This document shows positions 1 through 9,229 of a stretch of 64,000 nt of DNA, piece after piece; position 1 is the first letter of the stretch; every line of letters begins with the position of its first letter. Source of the DNA: Breviolum minutum Mf 1.05b.01. Lineage: Eukaryota; Sar; Dinophyceae; Suessiales; Symbiodiniaceae. The stretch is from assembly GCA_000507305.1 (NCBI GenBank), contig DF241190.1, forward strand, positions 62,001 through 126,000, read 5' to 3'. The translations under genes and the position numbers were made by a program. The notes under the pieces were generated by a model that was not told the DNA's origin, did no database searches, and worked only from the letters and a program-made list of their open reading frames with translations.

Positions 1-126
1 ATGATGGTTGGAAGATGATCCTGTCCTTTTCGGACCCAGTAAAAATAGTAAAACTTCAAAGGCCTATGGGGGCGTTCAACTCCAAGGAGTGTATATATCT
101 CATCATCTTGGATCTTTTTGCCTCAA

Positions 127-300
127 GGTCTCATGGCCCAAGTTACATCTGTCAACTGCGCAATGCGAATGGCGTGGCCTGCGGCCACCTCGCAGGCGAC
201 ATGGACTCAATGGCTTCCCCACGGCATCCTTCCCCCCAACTCTCCCCACCTTCAATTGCACGTGGCCAAGCACTTCCATCACGAAAAAACGAGTCCTTTT
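127..300 (-). CDS. possible exon(s) of an unknown minus-strand gene
   Basis: This is a GC-richer island in AT-rich DNA. Two overlapping minus-strand frames read coding-like: one gives VMEVLGHVQLKVGRVGGKD, the other gives CEVAAGHAIRIAQLTDVTW before a stop near 127. A GT follows TTGAAG and could be a donor. I do not recognise the protein and cannot choose between the frames, so this is a weak call. Confidence 0.2.
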
Positions 301-644
301 CCAATAAGCAAAAACTGCCCATTCGCCTCCTAACTTCAACTTCATACCCAGTTGAGACCCCAAGATCAAAATAGAGATTTGAGTGGGAATAGAAAAAATC
401 TTCATACCGTTTCCATTCCACCGACCTTCCACTCTGAAATATGCTCTGTGAATTTGTTGATATTTTTTGAGCCAATTGCGGGCAGTGTTGTGACGGTCCT
501 AATTACGTCCAGGAAGCATGTTTTTTCACAGAAATACATGGCTATCAACCACCAGAGTGACCTGTCAAGACCCGATGAGACTGCATGGGGGTTCCTTTTC
601 ATCATGCATGTATAAGGGACATGTATATGTACTCGACGTGTGCA

Positions 645-705
645 TATGTATATATATATATAAATACATAAATATATATATATATGTGTGTGTGTGTGTG
701 GGTAT
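645..705. repeat. TA/TG microsatellite
   Basis: Simple AT-alternating sequence passes into a (TG)n run. No coding content is visible around it, and 301-858 otherwise shows nothing I can support. Confidence 0.85.
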
Positions 706-858
706 ATTATAGTCATATATAAATGCATTTGTGTTCGCAGATTTCCAAAAAATTGTGGAGAATAAGAGTCGTTCAGACATCGCTTGTGACAAAATTAAAG
801 AGAAAAATACATTTCAACATTCAACAGTTTCCCCCAATGGAACCACATGTCCAATCTA

Positions 859-959
859 CACCCCGGAAGATTAACATGGAACCTGAAAACGATGGTGTGG
901 AAGATGATGTTCCTTTCTAAATGGGTGATTTTTAGGTTCCATGTTAATCTTCCGGGGTG
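859..959. mobile_element. MITE-like foldback element, TACACCCC family
   Basis: A ~30-bp arm (CACCCCGGAAGATTAACATG...) is repeated as its reverse complement at the other end, with a ~40-bp spacer. The arms share the consensus TAC-A-CYCC..AA-TAACAT seen in about ten other elements of this window. It has no coding capacity. It lies just upstream of a candidate splice acceptor at 1007-1008 and may be intronic. Confidence 0.75.
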
Positions 960-1008
960 AAATCCTTCCCTTTTTGATCCCCCAAGCTGATGGGCCCTTC
1001 CTACTGAG

Positions 1009-1208
1009 ACGTCCCCACGAAGGCCAGTCAACACCACCGGCTTCCCTGGACCTTGGAAAGCCACAATTTGATGATGAAAGCCGTGAGGCAAAGGAAGCAG
1101 CAACAACAGCAGCAACAGCAACAGCAACCACAACCACAACCACAACAACCACAACCACAACAAGCACAAGCACAACCACAACAACAATATCAACATCAAA
1201 TTGTTTGA
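1009..1208 (+). CDS. candidate 3'-terminal exon, Gln/Pro-rich C-terminus
   Basis: After an AG at 1007-1008 one plus frame stays open to TGA at 1206-1208. It starts with ordinary sequence (TKASQHHRLPWTLESHNLMM) and becomes a Gln tract with Pro-Gln and Ala-Gln repeats, encoded by a CAA/CAG/CCA microsatellite at about 1098-1192. The non-repetitive first third argues for coding in this frame rather than the Thr-rich alternative. The upstream exons were not found. The protein is not recognised, and Gln-rich tails carry no functional information by themselves. Confidence 0.4.
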
Positions 1209-1370
1209 CAAAGAAACGCGTGTTTTCAGTAGAGAATCAAATTTTGAAAGGCCTTTAGGTCTTTAGTGACAGCAATTGAGGACAGCAAAGAAAGATATAA
1301 AGATAAATCAGATAAATATATATCAACTGTACACTATCTCACTTTGACTGGATCTGTTTTTGAATGCAAG

Positions 1371-1546
1371 GAGTTTTGGATCAATTTGACTCCTTGAAGA
1401 ACCTGAAGATCCAAGAGTCGGCCATATCCCCAACAACCTTAGGGGAGTTGATGCAGCCCTCAAGGGAAAGCAAACCACTGAGGTTCCTGGGCCTAAAGGA
1501 CCTGTTCGAAAGCGTTGGCGAAACTCCTGGAAACTCCAAAAAACCG
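1371..1546 (+). CDS. candidate internal exon, unknown protein
   Basis: An AG at 1369-1370 is followed by a frame (phase-in 2) reading VLDQFDSLKNLKIQESAI and further leucine-rich helical-looking sequence through LGLKDLFESVG. The frame stays open to 1597, but a GT after the CCGTGG region is a plausible donor, so the 3' end is approximate. No domain is recognised. It may belong with the exons at 1734 and 1900, but the phases were not reconciled. Confidence 0.35.
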
Positions 1547-1733
1547 TGGGGTTTTTTGAGCTTCCAGTGGAGAATGACTTTGAGACTCAACATTTGACCT
1601 TTTTGGAGTTGCAAGGATTCAAAATCCAAGAAAAATACTTGTCTATGTTGTTTGTTGGGCCCTTGCACTGAAGGATTTTAACACACTGGGAGGCTTTCTC
1701 TCCTACAATCCAACACGGGAGTTTCAAACACAG

Positions 1734-1850
1734 GTGGAAGTCGTGCCAGACCTCAACTCTCAACTTCAAATCGGATCTCGGATCATCCTTTCAAAGGCAA
1801 TGTATCTAAAATGCAACCACCCCGAAATCATCCAAGTGGATTTTTTCTCT
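1734..1850 (+). CDS. candidate internal exon, unknown protein
   Basis: CAAACACAG at 1725-1733 is a reasonable acceptor. The frame then reads VEVVPDLNSQLQIGSRIILS and continues open past an A-rich stretch, so the 3' boundary is uncertain. I do not recognise the protein. Confidence 0.3.
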
Positions 1851-1899
1851 GAAAAAAAAAAACTAATTCCTCCGGAATTAAACTCTAAAAAATCTCGAG

Positions 1900-2091
1900 G
1901 TCTCCATCTCCTCGGCAGAAAGGCTGGCACCATCAACTCGTTCAAAGTCACAGCTGCCTGTGGCAACTGTGAAGCTGGCCACCTCAGTCCGCCCCGGGCT
2001 GGTGGAGTTGACCAACATGACCATCGGCTGGTTGGTTTTTTCTCGGAATCTGAAGGGATTTTTGCAACAAAACAAGAACTTTCCTATATAA
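1900..2091 (+). CDS. candidate exon, unknown protein
   Basis: Following an AG at 1898-1899, the frame beginning VSISSAERLAPSTRSKSQLP runs through LVELTNMTIGWLVFSRNLKG to a TAA at 2089-2091. The composition and hydrophobic pattern look like real protein, and GC rises locally. A second plus frame is also open here, which lowers confidence. It could be a terminal exon or have an internal donor. Confidence 0.35.
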   Translation, partial: VSISSAERLAPSTRSKSQLPVATVKLATSVRPGLVELTNMTIGWLVFSRNLKGFLQQNKNFPI

Positions 2092-2152
2092 AAGGTACCC
2101 CTATTGGTTGGTGCCTCACTTAGATACAAGTACTTAAACCCACTACCAAAGT

Positions 2153-2383
2153 TGGCACGCGAATATAGGAGGAGGGGAAGGTAATACTATCTTCAACCTT
2201 GAGGATGTCCATGGTGAGCAGCTTCCGACGAATGGGAGCCCTTTTTTTCCGAACACCCACCCGCAACTGTACAGCCGCCTAAGGGGTGCGCCTCTTCAAC
2301 CAGCGAAAACCATGGCAGCCAGCAATGGCCACCAAAAATTGCTGGGCCGACATGGGTATGTTTGTCTCAAAGTTTGAAGAAAA
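2153..2383 (+). CDS. coding-like segment, strand uncertain
   Basis: A plus frame with no ATG reads IGGGEGNTIFNLEDVHGEQL and stays open for ~230 bases after an AG near 2152. The minus strand over the same bases is also attractive, with RVGVRKKRAPIRRKLLTMDI ending at a possible donor. Both cannot be right. I report a coding-like segment without choosing firmly. Confidence 0.25.
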
Positions 2384-2399
2384 CATCTAAAGATCGTAG

Positions 2400-4620
2400 A
2401 ATTTTTACAAGCACACTTCTTGGATGTTAACTCACGAACCCCTGGTTTCTTTTTTACAGATCATATTTTACTATAAGTCAAACAGAGATGGATGGGCTTT
2501 AGTAGCCATAATTTTTGAGACAGACATCATCCAATGTTCGCCATCTTGTTGCCCGAGCCCCACGGATGCTCATCTTTAAACTCGTCAAAATCCTGGATCA
2601 TCTTGAACGGACGGAGGTGACGGAAGAGGACAATCAAACTGGAACAAAAACCCATTCAAAAAATTGAAAGCCCAAAACCTGCGACGATTGAACATCGGAA
2701 ATTGAAATTGAACTCGAAAAAAACACTGTATGATGTAGTATATACATATACCTTTGAAGACAACTCATGAAGCTCTAAAAACTTGAATTGGAATAAGCAT
2801 TGCCCCCATCAATACAGAAATCGATCGGATAGATTACTTCCGGAAGCTGAGGATACATCGGATACATCGCTAAATCATGGGAGCTTGACACCTTTGCCTG
2901 CCTTCCATAAATGACCTTGCTACGACAAATGATTTTGGGATTCTCAAAGATTCACCACGAGTTGCCCCAAGTTGAGTTTCTCCACAAATTCATCCAAGTC
3001 ACTCGATCTTTGTACAGCCTGGCGGTAGGTTGGACACGAGTTGGGCAGTTTTTGTTGAAACGCGGCAAAATAAAAACTCTCATAACAAGTGACATCCATG
3101 TCTTGACGCTAACATTAGCTGGCTGCAAATTTATCGAACTTTATTCCCAAAATCAGCAGATCTGCTTTGATGGTACCAAAATCCAGCTGTCTTGTCTGAT
3201 TGCTGGAGGGTTTTTATGACGTTGATCAATCCCAAACGCCCAAACCGCCGCCTTTGCTCATCCTCCCAGTCCTCCTTGGCACCATAACGGTCGCCATCCC
3301 ACCTGACCCATCAACGGCTGAGCATCACAACATCCCCCGGCCCAAAGCATCAGGTGGAGTAGTCTCCACCAGCTTCAAATTTCTCATGCAAACCCAGGAA
3401 CCAACTAATCCAACTAATCCAACTTTGGAACCTCCCAAAAAAAAAAAAAAACTCCACAAAGTTCCCATCCAATGAAAAAATCCAAACTTCCCAACTTCCC
3501 ATCCCTCACAAATCTCCATCACGAATCTGTTCCAAGGAAAAACTCACCACGAAAATCAGGGACTTTTTGGCCTACTTTGGATAGGTACCAGGGAAGCCCG
3601 GATCAAATTTTTCTCCACCCTTCCAAGTCATGATTCATCCTCCGCACTCCCCCCCGGGTACCATCTATCCGCATCCATCGCTCTGCTATGAGCTTCCTGG
3701 ATCGCGCGTTCGGCCTGGCGAAGACCCGAGAAATGGACGGCCATGTTTGAAGTTGACGTTTCGATGATTTTTTCCAAGGCTGGTATCATTTTTGGTATCA
3801 ATTCCATCAGATTTCGGGGGGGCGTAGGTGACTTTACCCAAAAAATAAAAATAAAGTCCAGGAAGCAATGCTTGAAAGCGTCAATTTCCGCCATGAAGGC
3901 ATGGCTTGAAGAGCAACAACTCAGAAAAAACACACATCATGGCGACTAGTTACTAGTTGTGTTCCGCAATCAGAATCTCCAGTGAAGTCATTGTCATAGG
4001 AACTTGTTCCATTCCCGTTGTCATTTTAGAGCCTCCTTTTCATGCATCTCTTCAATTTCCAGATCTGCAGCTTCCTCTATGGACATGGTCGCCAAAGGAT
4101 GGGGACATCTAAAGACCTCAGCTCAAACGTCGAGATTGATAGTTTTTTTCCTCATCACCCTCAGACTCTACAACTTCTATCACTTTCCCCCCACCTAACC
4201 CAGATTTTCACATTCTCACTAACATCGTGCCCTTGGCGCATGAATCAGAAAGCATCCATGAGGGGTTCATGCAGAAGTTTCACTTACATAGCATGTTGCA
4301 CTTTGAAACCAGGTGTACATCTTAAGAGCTTCATCCTTGGCTTCAAACTTATACATCTTTATGCGGTACACATACAGTATATATAATATTTACAAACATC
4401 ATATAATTATTGTGTCTATCTGTATATATACTCGCATCCCAAACAGGATACCAAGTTTCCCTGCTTGTCCTTTTGCTTGCCAAGGTAAATTCATGGTAAA
4501 TTCATCCCTGAATCCCTCCCATGGACAACGTAGGTCCCTGCCGAGTAACCATTTCTCGGTAGAGTTTCTGGAGCTCGGATCGATCCTAGCTAATCGAGTT
4601 GGAAAATTATTGCAGTTGCT
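2400..4620. other. AT-rich stretch without a supportable gene
   Basis: It holds only short open frames (70-115 codons) with low-complexity, stop-dense flanks, a poly-A run near 3437 and small AT runs near 4375. No repeat arms, splice-flanked exon or RNA gene was seen. Confidence 0.5.
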
Positions 4621-4632
4621 GATGTTTTAATT

Positions 4633-4697
4633 AGTCAAATTGGATCATTTCCCCAAGTAGGGGGTAAAAACAAAAAATATTTGAAATCACCATCTAG
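4633..4697. mobile_element. half-copy of the GGTTGGTGGTTTCAA MITE family
   Basis: The segment matches one half of the elements at 54741 and 46568: TTTCCCCAAGTAGGGG, then TTTGAAATCACCATCTAG. The opposite arm is missing or decayed. Confidence 0.5.
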
Positions 4698-4824
4698 TGA
4701 TGCTTTTTATCCCAACATCCAACCATCCAAGCTGCTATCAATACATTACGAAATTTGCTGGCGTTTCTTTGAGTTATTTTTGGACGAGACTGATCAGCTT
4801 CTTGAAATCAAGTGAATTTTCAGG

Positions 4825-4919
4825 TAACCCTCCAGTAAACTAACATGGCCATAAAAAAATCCCCCATTTTTCTTGGTATGGTGGATTTTCCAGGCAGCTG
4901 GCAGTTAGTTTACACACGA
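4825..4919. mobile_element. degenerate MITE, TACACCCC family
   Basis: The left arm CCTCCAGTAAACTAACATGG faces a right arm CAGTTAGTTTACACACG across ~55 bp. The arms are imperfect, but the TAAACTAACAT core is that of the family seen at 50445, 60514 and 63886. Confidence 0.5.
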
Positions 4920-5632
4920 GTTTCGTTGGAAGATTCCTCCTCCGTTCAGTGCCCGTTTGAGCCCTTCCGATCCTGGATGCGAACCATGTAGGGTTTTTCC
5001 CTCACCGGCTCATTTTGCACGGGCCCTGCACCAGGACCACCTCGTGCCTTCCGCGAGGAAAAATCAAACAGAATTTCAAGGTACCAAAAAATGACCCCGA
5101 AAATACTGGTGACAGGAAAATCGTATCTCTCACCACGATGACCAATTGATCATGCTCAAGCCCTCCAAAAAAAATTGAGGACTGACTCCCAGGTTCCCGG
5201 GCGATCATCATCTCCAGCAGCGGCAGTTCTTGTTGGGCTGAGGTGATGTTCTCTGGCACCTCAACGTTGAAACCAGAAAATCCTCATGGCTAATCCATGT
5301 TGATCACCTCATCATCCAAATGTTTAACACTTCCATGGATTTTGTTTAAAGTACCTTACAGTAAACTTATACAACGATCCACACACAGATCCATCAAAAA
5401 AGCAGCCAAATCACAGCTGTTAAGCCAAGAGACCGATGCCACAGCTCGACGGAGCAGCATCAAAATAAGATCTCGCTCCTGGGTGGAGAAAAAAAAACGG
5501 CCGGGAGCAAAGAACCTTTGATGCTTTTGCACACTTGGAGTTGTTTTCTTTCCCAATTTGGGGGGTGGAAATATTTATTAAAAACAAATCATGCTGAATA
5601 AAATGTCAGCTGAATCAAGGATTGGTTGCAGT

Positions 5633-5735
5633 ACCCACCGGAAGTTTAACATAGCCCCTGAAAATGGATGGTTGGAAGACTACTTACCTTTTGGGAGGGT
5701 AACTTTTCAGGGGCTATGTTAAACTTCGGGGGTGT
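5633..5735. mobile_element. MITE-like foldback element, TACACCCC family
   Basis: A near-perfect inverted repeat (GGAAGTTTAACATAGCCCCT against AGGGGCTATGTTAAACTTCG) with ~32-bp arms and a 40-bp spacer holding ATGGTTGGAAGAC. A TA flanks each end and may be the target duplication. It lies 20 bp downstream of the stop of the minus-strand exon 5755-5836. Confidence 0.8.
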
Positions 5736-5754
5736 AAATGTTTTTCATTGCAAG

Positions 5755-5836
5755 TCAAGATGCCATGTCTTCATCAAATGAACTCCCGGCACCCCAGAGG
5801 TATTCATCTCCAAGATCCTCGCGCTTCTTGCTAAAC
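5755..5836 (-). CDS. candidate 3'-terminal exon of the 5.8-9.2 kb minus-strand gene
   Basis: On the minus strand CTGAAAAAAAACTGAG|G is a good acceptor with the AG|G form. After one phase-completing base, 26 codons (FSKKREDLGDEYLWGAGSSF then DEDMAS) end in TGA. The exon is acidic and hydrophilic, like a disordered C-terminus. The plus strand offers a shorter alternative, but this frame is cleaner. The protein family is not recognised. It is placed in the same gene as the exons up to 9225 by strand and spacing only. Confidence 0.45.
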
Positions 5837-6450
5837 CTCAGTTTTTTTTCAGATGCAGCCCCAAAAAGGATGGTGTTTTGCAGCAAATTGCAACAAAGTC
5901 ACCAGGATCTTTCTAAAGCATACATATATATAAATACATTCTATACAAATACGCTTGGTATTTCAAAAAATAATCAACAATATTGGAATGAATATACTAC
6001 ATTCATGTGCCAATATTGCATCTTCTTCCATACCATCTCCACAAAGCTTTTTTTTGTTCACAACTTAAAGGACTTAGTCCCTCAAATTGCCCCCCATTTT
6101 TCCCCACCATTTTTGTTGCCGTTACCCAAGGAACAAGTAAGCCACTTTCTCATCCAACTCTTTACAGCGCTTGTAACGCGCAATCTTTTCCTCCCTCTTG
6201 GTGGCAGGGTCGGCAGATTCCTGGTGTTTTTTTTGTTGTTGTGATTTTTCCGCCCACTTTTTTCAATGCGGGACTGGAGGATGCATTAAAGGACATCCTG
6301 ATAAAATCTGATACAATCAGCTGATGTGGTGCTGATGTATGACAACAACCTCACGACTCACAAGTATCAACCGCCTCAACCCTTTGAACTGGGGAAGATG
6401 TGAAATCTTCTGATGAAATCTCACAACCTATGGTGACTTAAAAATACACC

Positions 6451-6690
6451 CATCATTGGTGAATTCGTCGAAAACCATCATCCAAGCTCCAGTGATTGTG
6501 AGCAATCTGTCATGGGTTTTTGTCCGCTTGGGATGGTTGAAAAGCTCAACTAGTTGGGTCATCTCACTACCTGAAATCGACACGCTGCGAACCCTCCCTT
6601 CAACCCGACCTGCTCCCTGTCGATGGCCACATAATCATCAGCGTGTCCAATGCATAATCTTTGGCAATCTGCCGCAAAAGCACCTGGGTT
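6451..6690 (-). CDS. coding block (one or two exons) of the minus-strand gene, apparent frame change
   Basis: The minus strand carries strong coding signal here, but it changes frame near 6620. Upstream the frame reads VELLPTQVLLRQIAKDYALD. Downstream another frame reads SEMTQLVELFNHPKRTKTHD and then LTITGAWMMVFDEFTNDG before a GT. A third frame over 6571-6683 also has an acceptor and a GTAGTG donor. A single-base shift would join the first two into one continuous exon, suggesting an indel in the gene or in the assembly. The function is unknown. Confidence 0.4.
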
Positions 6691-6831
6691 GGAAGCAACT
6701 CAACGCTTGTCCCATCTGTATTATTCATTTCTCAGAAGCTAGTCACCTTCCAAGCTGCCTAACAGCATTTGGGAATATCTTTGACATGGAATCCGTTCAA
6801 CTCCCAACCATCCGTTCACAGCCACCACGTT

Positions 6832-6975
6832 TTTGACACACCGAGGTGCGCCAGAAGACCAAGGCTTGACGCAAACTCCCCAAGCGTTTCTCCATATCTC
6901 GTGTCGCAGCCACCACCTGACACAGCCGCCGCGCTCTGGGACCGTGAGGTGCTAAGCAGGGACTGGAAACATTGC
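6832..6975 (-). CDS. candidate internal exon of the minus-strand gene
   Basis: The minus-strand frame reads RRLCQVVAATRDMEKRLGSL then RQALVFWRTS, and ends at a GTGTGTC donor. The sequence is helical and basic. A second frame is also open. The acceptor is uncertain (AG after TGTTTCC or after GCTT). Confidence 0.35.
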
Positions 6976-7526
6976 AAGGAGATTCCCAAATTGGAAAAAT
7001 GTCATCTTTTTTTTCAGCTTCCAATTGGTCAACCTTTTTGTTCTGCATCAATTCCCAGCACCTTATCTTTGAAGTATGAAACAAAGCCTCTCAATTTGAC
7101 ACGCACACAACTCGTTTTTTCGCTCTCCATTCCTTTGCCCTCATTTGGTACCCTCATTCGGTACCTCTGCCAGCATGTAAGGTACCAAGAGGTATTTCAA
7201 GTCCATGGTACCTGAAAAAAGGTCATTGACTTCGTTTTTTGTTGGGGAAATGTTCATTCATTATCCCCCCGTCTTATGTGCGCTTTCTTTGGAACTTTCC
7301 AACCCGTGATACGCGGTAGGAGTTTATGGCCTGCTACGTGGTTGTTTTTCAAGAACGAACTGGAATAGGGCCGAATGTCCTTCATTTGCATGTGATACCA
7401 TTCCACAATGTTGAGCAAACTAGAAGAGTTCAGCCCTATTGAATTGAGAGAAAGGTGAGAGATGTTTCCACCTATGAACCATCACTTGTGGTGATTTTGG
7501 CTCCTGTTTCCATCTCCTCCACACAC

Positions 7527-7556
7527 TGTGGCGCAACTCCAAATTTTCCACATCTC
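7527..7556 (-). CDS. possible 10-codon microexon after the MITE-derived intron
   Basis: Following the MITE at 7571-7668, minus-strand ATTTAAAG|GAG gives ten codons (EMWKIWSCAT) and then a GTGTGTGG donor. Phase 0 matches the preceding exon, which ends in phase 0. It is short, so this could be chance. Confidence 0.25.
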
Positions 7557-7570
7557 CTTTAAATCTTAAA

Positions 7571-7668
7571 CTAGTTGGTGGTTTCAACCCCTTTGAAAAA
7601 TATTAGTCAAAATGGGAATCTTCCCGAAATAGGGGGGAAAATAAAAAATGTTTGAAACCACCACCCAG
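7571..7668. mobile_element. 98-bp MITE of the GGTTGGTGGTTTCAA family, 4-bp TSD
   Basis: The terminal inverted repeats are CTAGTTGGTGGTTTCAA and its partner ending CCACCACCCAG. TAAA at 7567-7570 and 7669-7672 is a 4-bp target duplication. It has the same length (98 bp) and TSD size as the copy at 37559-37656. On the minus strand the exon 7665-7761 ends inside the element edge (TACTGG|GTGGTGG), so the element supplies the donor GT of an intron that is almost wholly the element. Confidence 0.85.
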
Positions 7669-7761
7669 TAAATCATGGTACTGATGTCGTCCAGCTCCTC
7701 ATTGGGTGAAAAGAGCCGGAGCTGCATCACATTTGCACCAATCTCTTTAAGCTGCTGCATC
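7665..7761 (-). CDS. internal exon of the minus-strand gene
   Basis: The acceptor GCCGACTCAG|G precedes one phase base and 32 codons beginning MQQLKEIGANVMQLRLFSPN and ending IYW at GTGGTGG. The upstream exon 8353-8477 ends with two bases (AG), so the leading G completes an Arg codon and the phases agree. The intron between them (7762-8352, 591 nt) begins GTGAAG and ends CTCAG and holds nothing else notable. The last bases overlap the MITE at 7571-7668. No known domain is recognised. Confidence 0.5.
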
Positions 7762-8352
7762 CTGAGTCGGCCACGTTTATGGCCCACGGGCTTTGTTGGA
7801 AAAGTTTGATGCACTAAAAAGAAGGGCCAACCTCAAGGAACAAGCTAAACCAGGACTTTCAAATTGTTTGTATCGAAATTACCGGGATCAAAAAATCGTT
7901 ATTCTTGCCAAGTTTCAGAAATACGCTTTATTTTCTAGTATGTTTTTACTAACTTTTCTGCACCTCCAACGACCCAGCCGCTGGCGGCAGCTAGTTGCTT
8001 TAGTCGAATGATTCCAAGTCAAGGTCCCTATGAAAGTATGACTTTTACATAACTGTTCAAGGCATTCCTGCCCTGGCATAAACCCCCATTTCCCTTGTAT
8101 AGGCCTTAAGAGATCTATATTTACATATTTCTTGCGAGGGCACCTTGGCCATGAACCGTTACCTGGTAGTTCTCTGTCTTAGGATGATTAAATCAACTTT
8201 CATAATCTCACTGGTAATGTAACTAAGGCTCATTACATAAATCCATTCCTTTCAAACCCCTCTTACGTACCAGTAACAGTAAGTTCAACAGTAAGTTCCC
8301 TGATACAAATGCTATCATCGTCTTGGTGGTTCCAAAGGATCCAAGGCTTCAC

Positions 8353-8477
8353 CTTTCACCCAGCGACAGGACATCCAAATCCTTCTGCTCCGGTGGGTCC
8401 GCCGCCAAGCGCAGCATGGAGGTGTAGCGCCGGAAGGCATCATAGAAGCGGCTCCCTAAGGATTGCCTCGGCGAAAA
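8353..8477 (-). CDS. internal exon of the minus-strand gene
   Basis: Acceptor GCTTACCGCAG, then 41 codons and two bases, then donor GTGAAG. The frame reads SRFYDAFRRYTSMLRLAADP and ends DLDVLSLGE. It is the most convincing exon of this gene: GC-rich, helical, with clean splice sites and a phase match downstream. The intron on its 5' side carries the large CAA/TTG microsatellite at 8501-8672. The protein family is not recognised. Confidence 0.55.
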
Positions 8478-8500
8478 CTGCGGTAAGCTCAAAAACAGAG

Positions 8501-8583
8501 GAACAAGAACAAGAACAAGAACAAGAACAAGAACAAGAACAAGGACAAGGACAAGGACAAGGACAAGGACAAGGACAAGGACC

Positions 8584-8672
<89 letters not shown>
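8501..8672. repeat. compound microsatellite (GAACAA)n-(GGACAA)n-(CAA)n
   Basis: About 8 hexamers of each type are followed by roughly 29 CAA triplets. The plus strand could read it as Glu-Gln, Gly-Gln and poly-Gln inside a 152-codon open frame. A well-supported minus-strand exon sits directly beside it and overlaps that frame's first third, so I treat the repeat as intronic. Confidence 0.9.
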
Positions 8673-8673
<1 letters not shown>

Positions 8674-9085
8674 GCAACATGATGAACATGATGATCATGA
8701 TGAACATGAGGACAAGGACCAGGACGACCAGGAGGACGATGACGAAGATGATGATGACTACGACTAGTTCTCCTCCTCCTCCTCTTACTATGTAGCAAAT
8801 ACATACAAGTACGTATATTTCAATAAATCAGTCATTCATCCCAAGTTTGTATTGGTCAAACTTCGGATTAGTACTTTCGAAGTGGGAGTTTTTGTGTGGA
8901 ACTGCACTCCAGCTTTGTTCCCTGAAAATTCTCCAAGCAACTCATCTGAATCGCAAGGGACCTGCGAAGTGCAACCGGTCAAACTAGGCTTAGGTGATAT
9001 CCCCAACAACGAGAACTGTATCTGGAACCTCCCCGGAACCTGCCTCGGATTCTCCCAGAAGCCTCCCTATACAACCGGCACCTAC

Positions 9086-9225
9086 CATTCCCCGAACCTT
9101 TCTGGAGCCCTCACAAGAATCTGCCGGAATTTTTGTGTAGCCTTAGGTTCGGCTGAGACCTCATAGCCTTTCGTTGTTGGGGCAAAAACTTGAGCCACCA
9201 AGCATCCCCAAAAGTCAGAAGACAT
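9086..9225 (-). CDS. candidate first exon of the minus-strand gene
   Basis: The ATG at 9225-9223 opens a frame of 46 codons and two bases, beginning MSSDFWGCLVAQVFAPTTKG and ending RAPERFGE, then a GTAGGT donor. The composition is protein-like throughout. It ends with two bases, while the next good exon (8477) starts in phase 0. An intermediate exon is therefore needed, perhaps around 8960-9042, where a phase-compatible frame starts QVPGRFQIQF. The function is unknown. Confidence 0.45.
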
Positions 9226-9229
9226 CAAT

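Noticed and set aside
8309-8767. 152-codon plus frame with Glu-Gln, Gly-Gln and poly-Gln tracts and an acidic tail
   Set aside because: The first third overlaps a better supported minus-strand exon (8353-8477) with clean splice sites, and the rest is microsatellite. Most likely intronic repeat read on the wrong strand.
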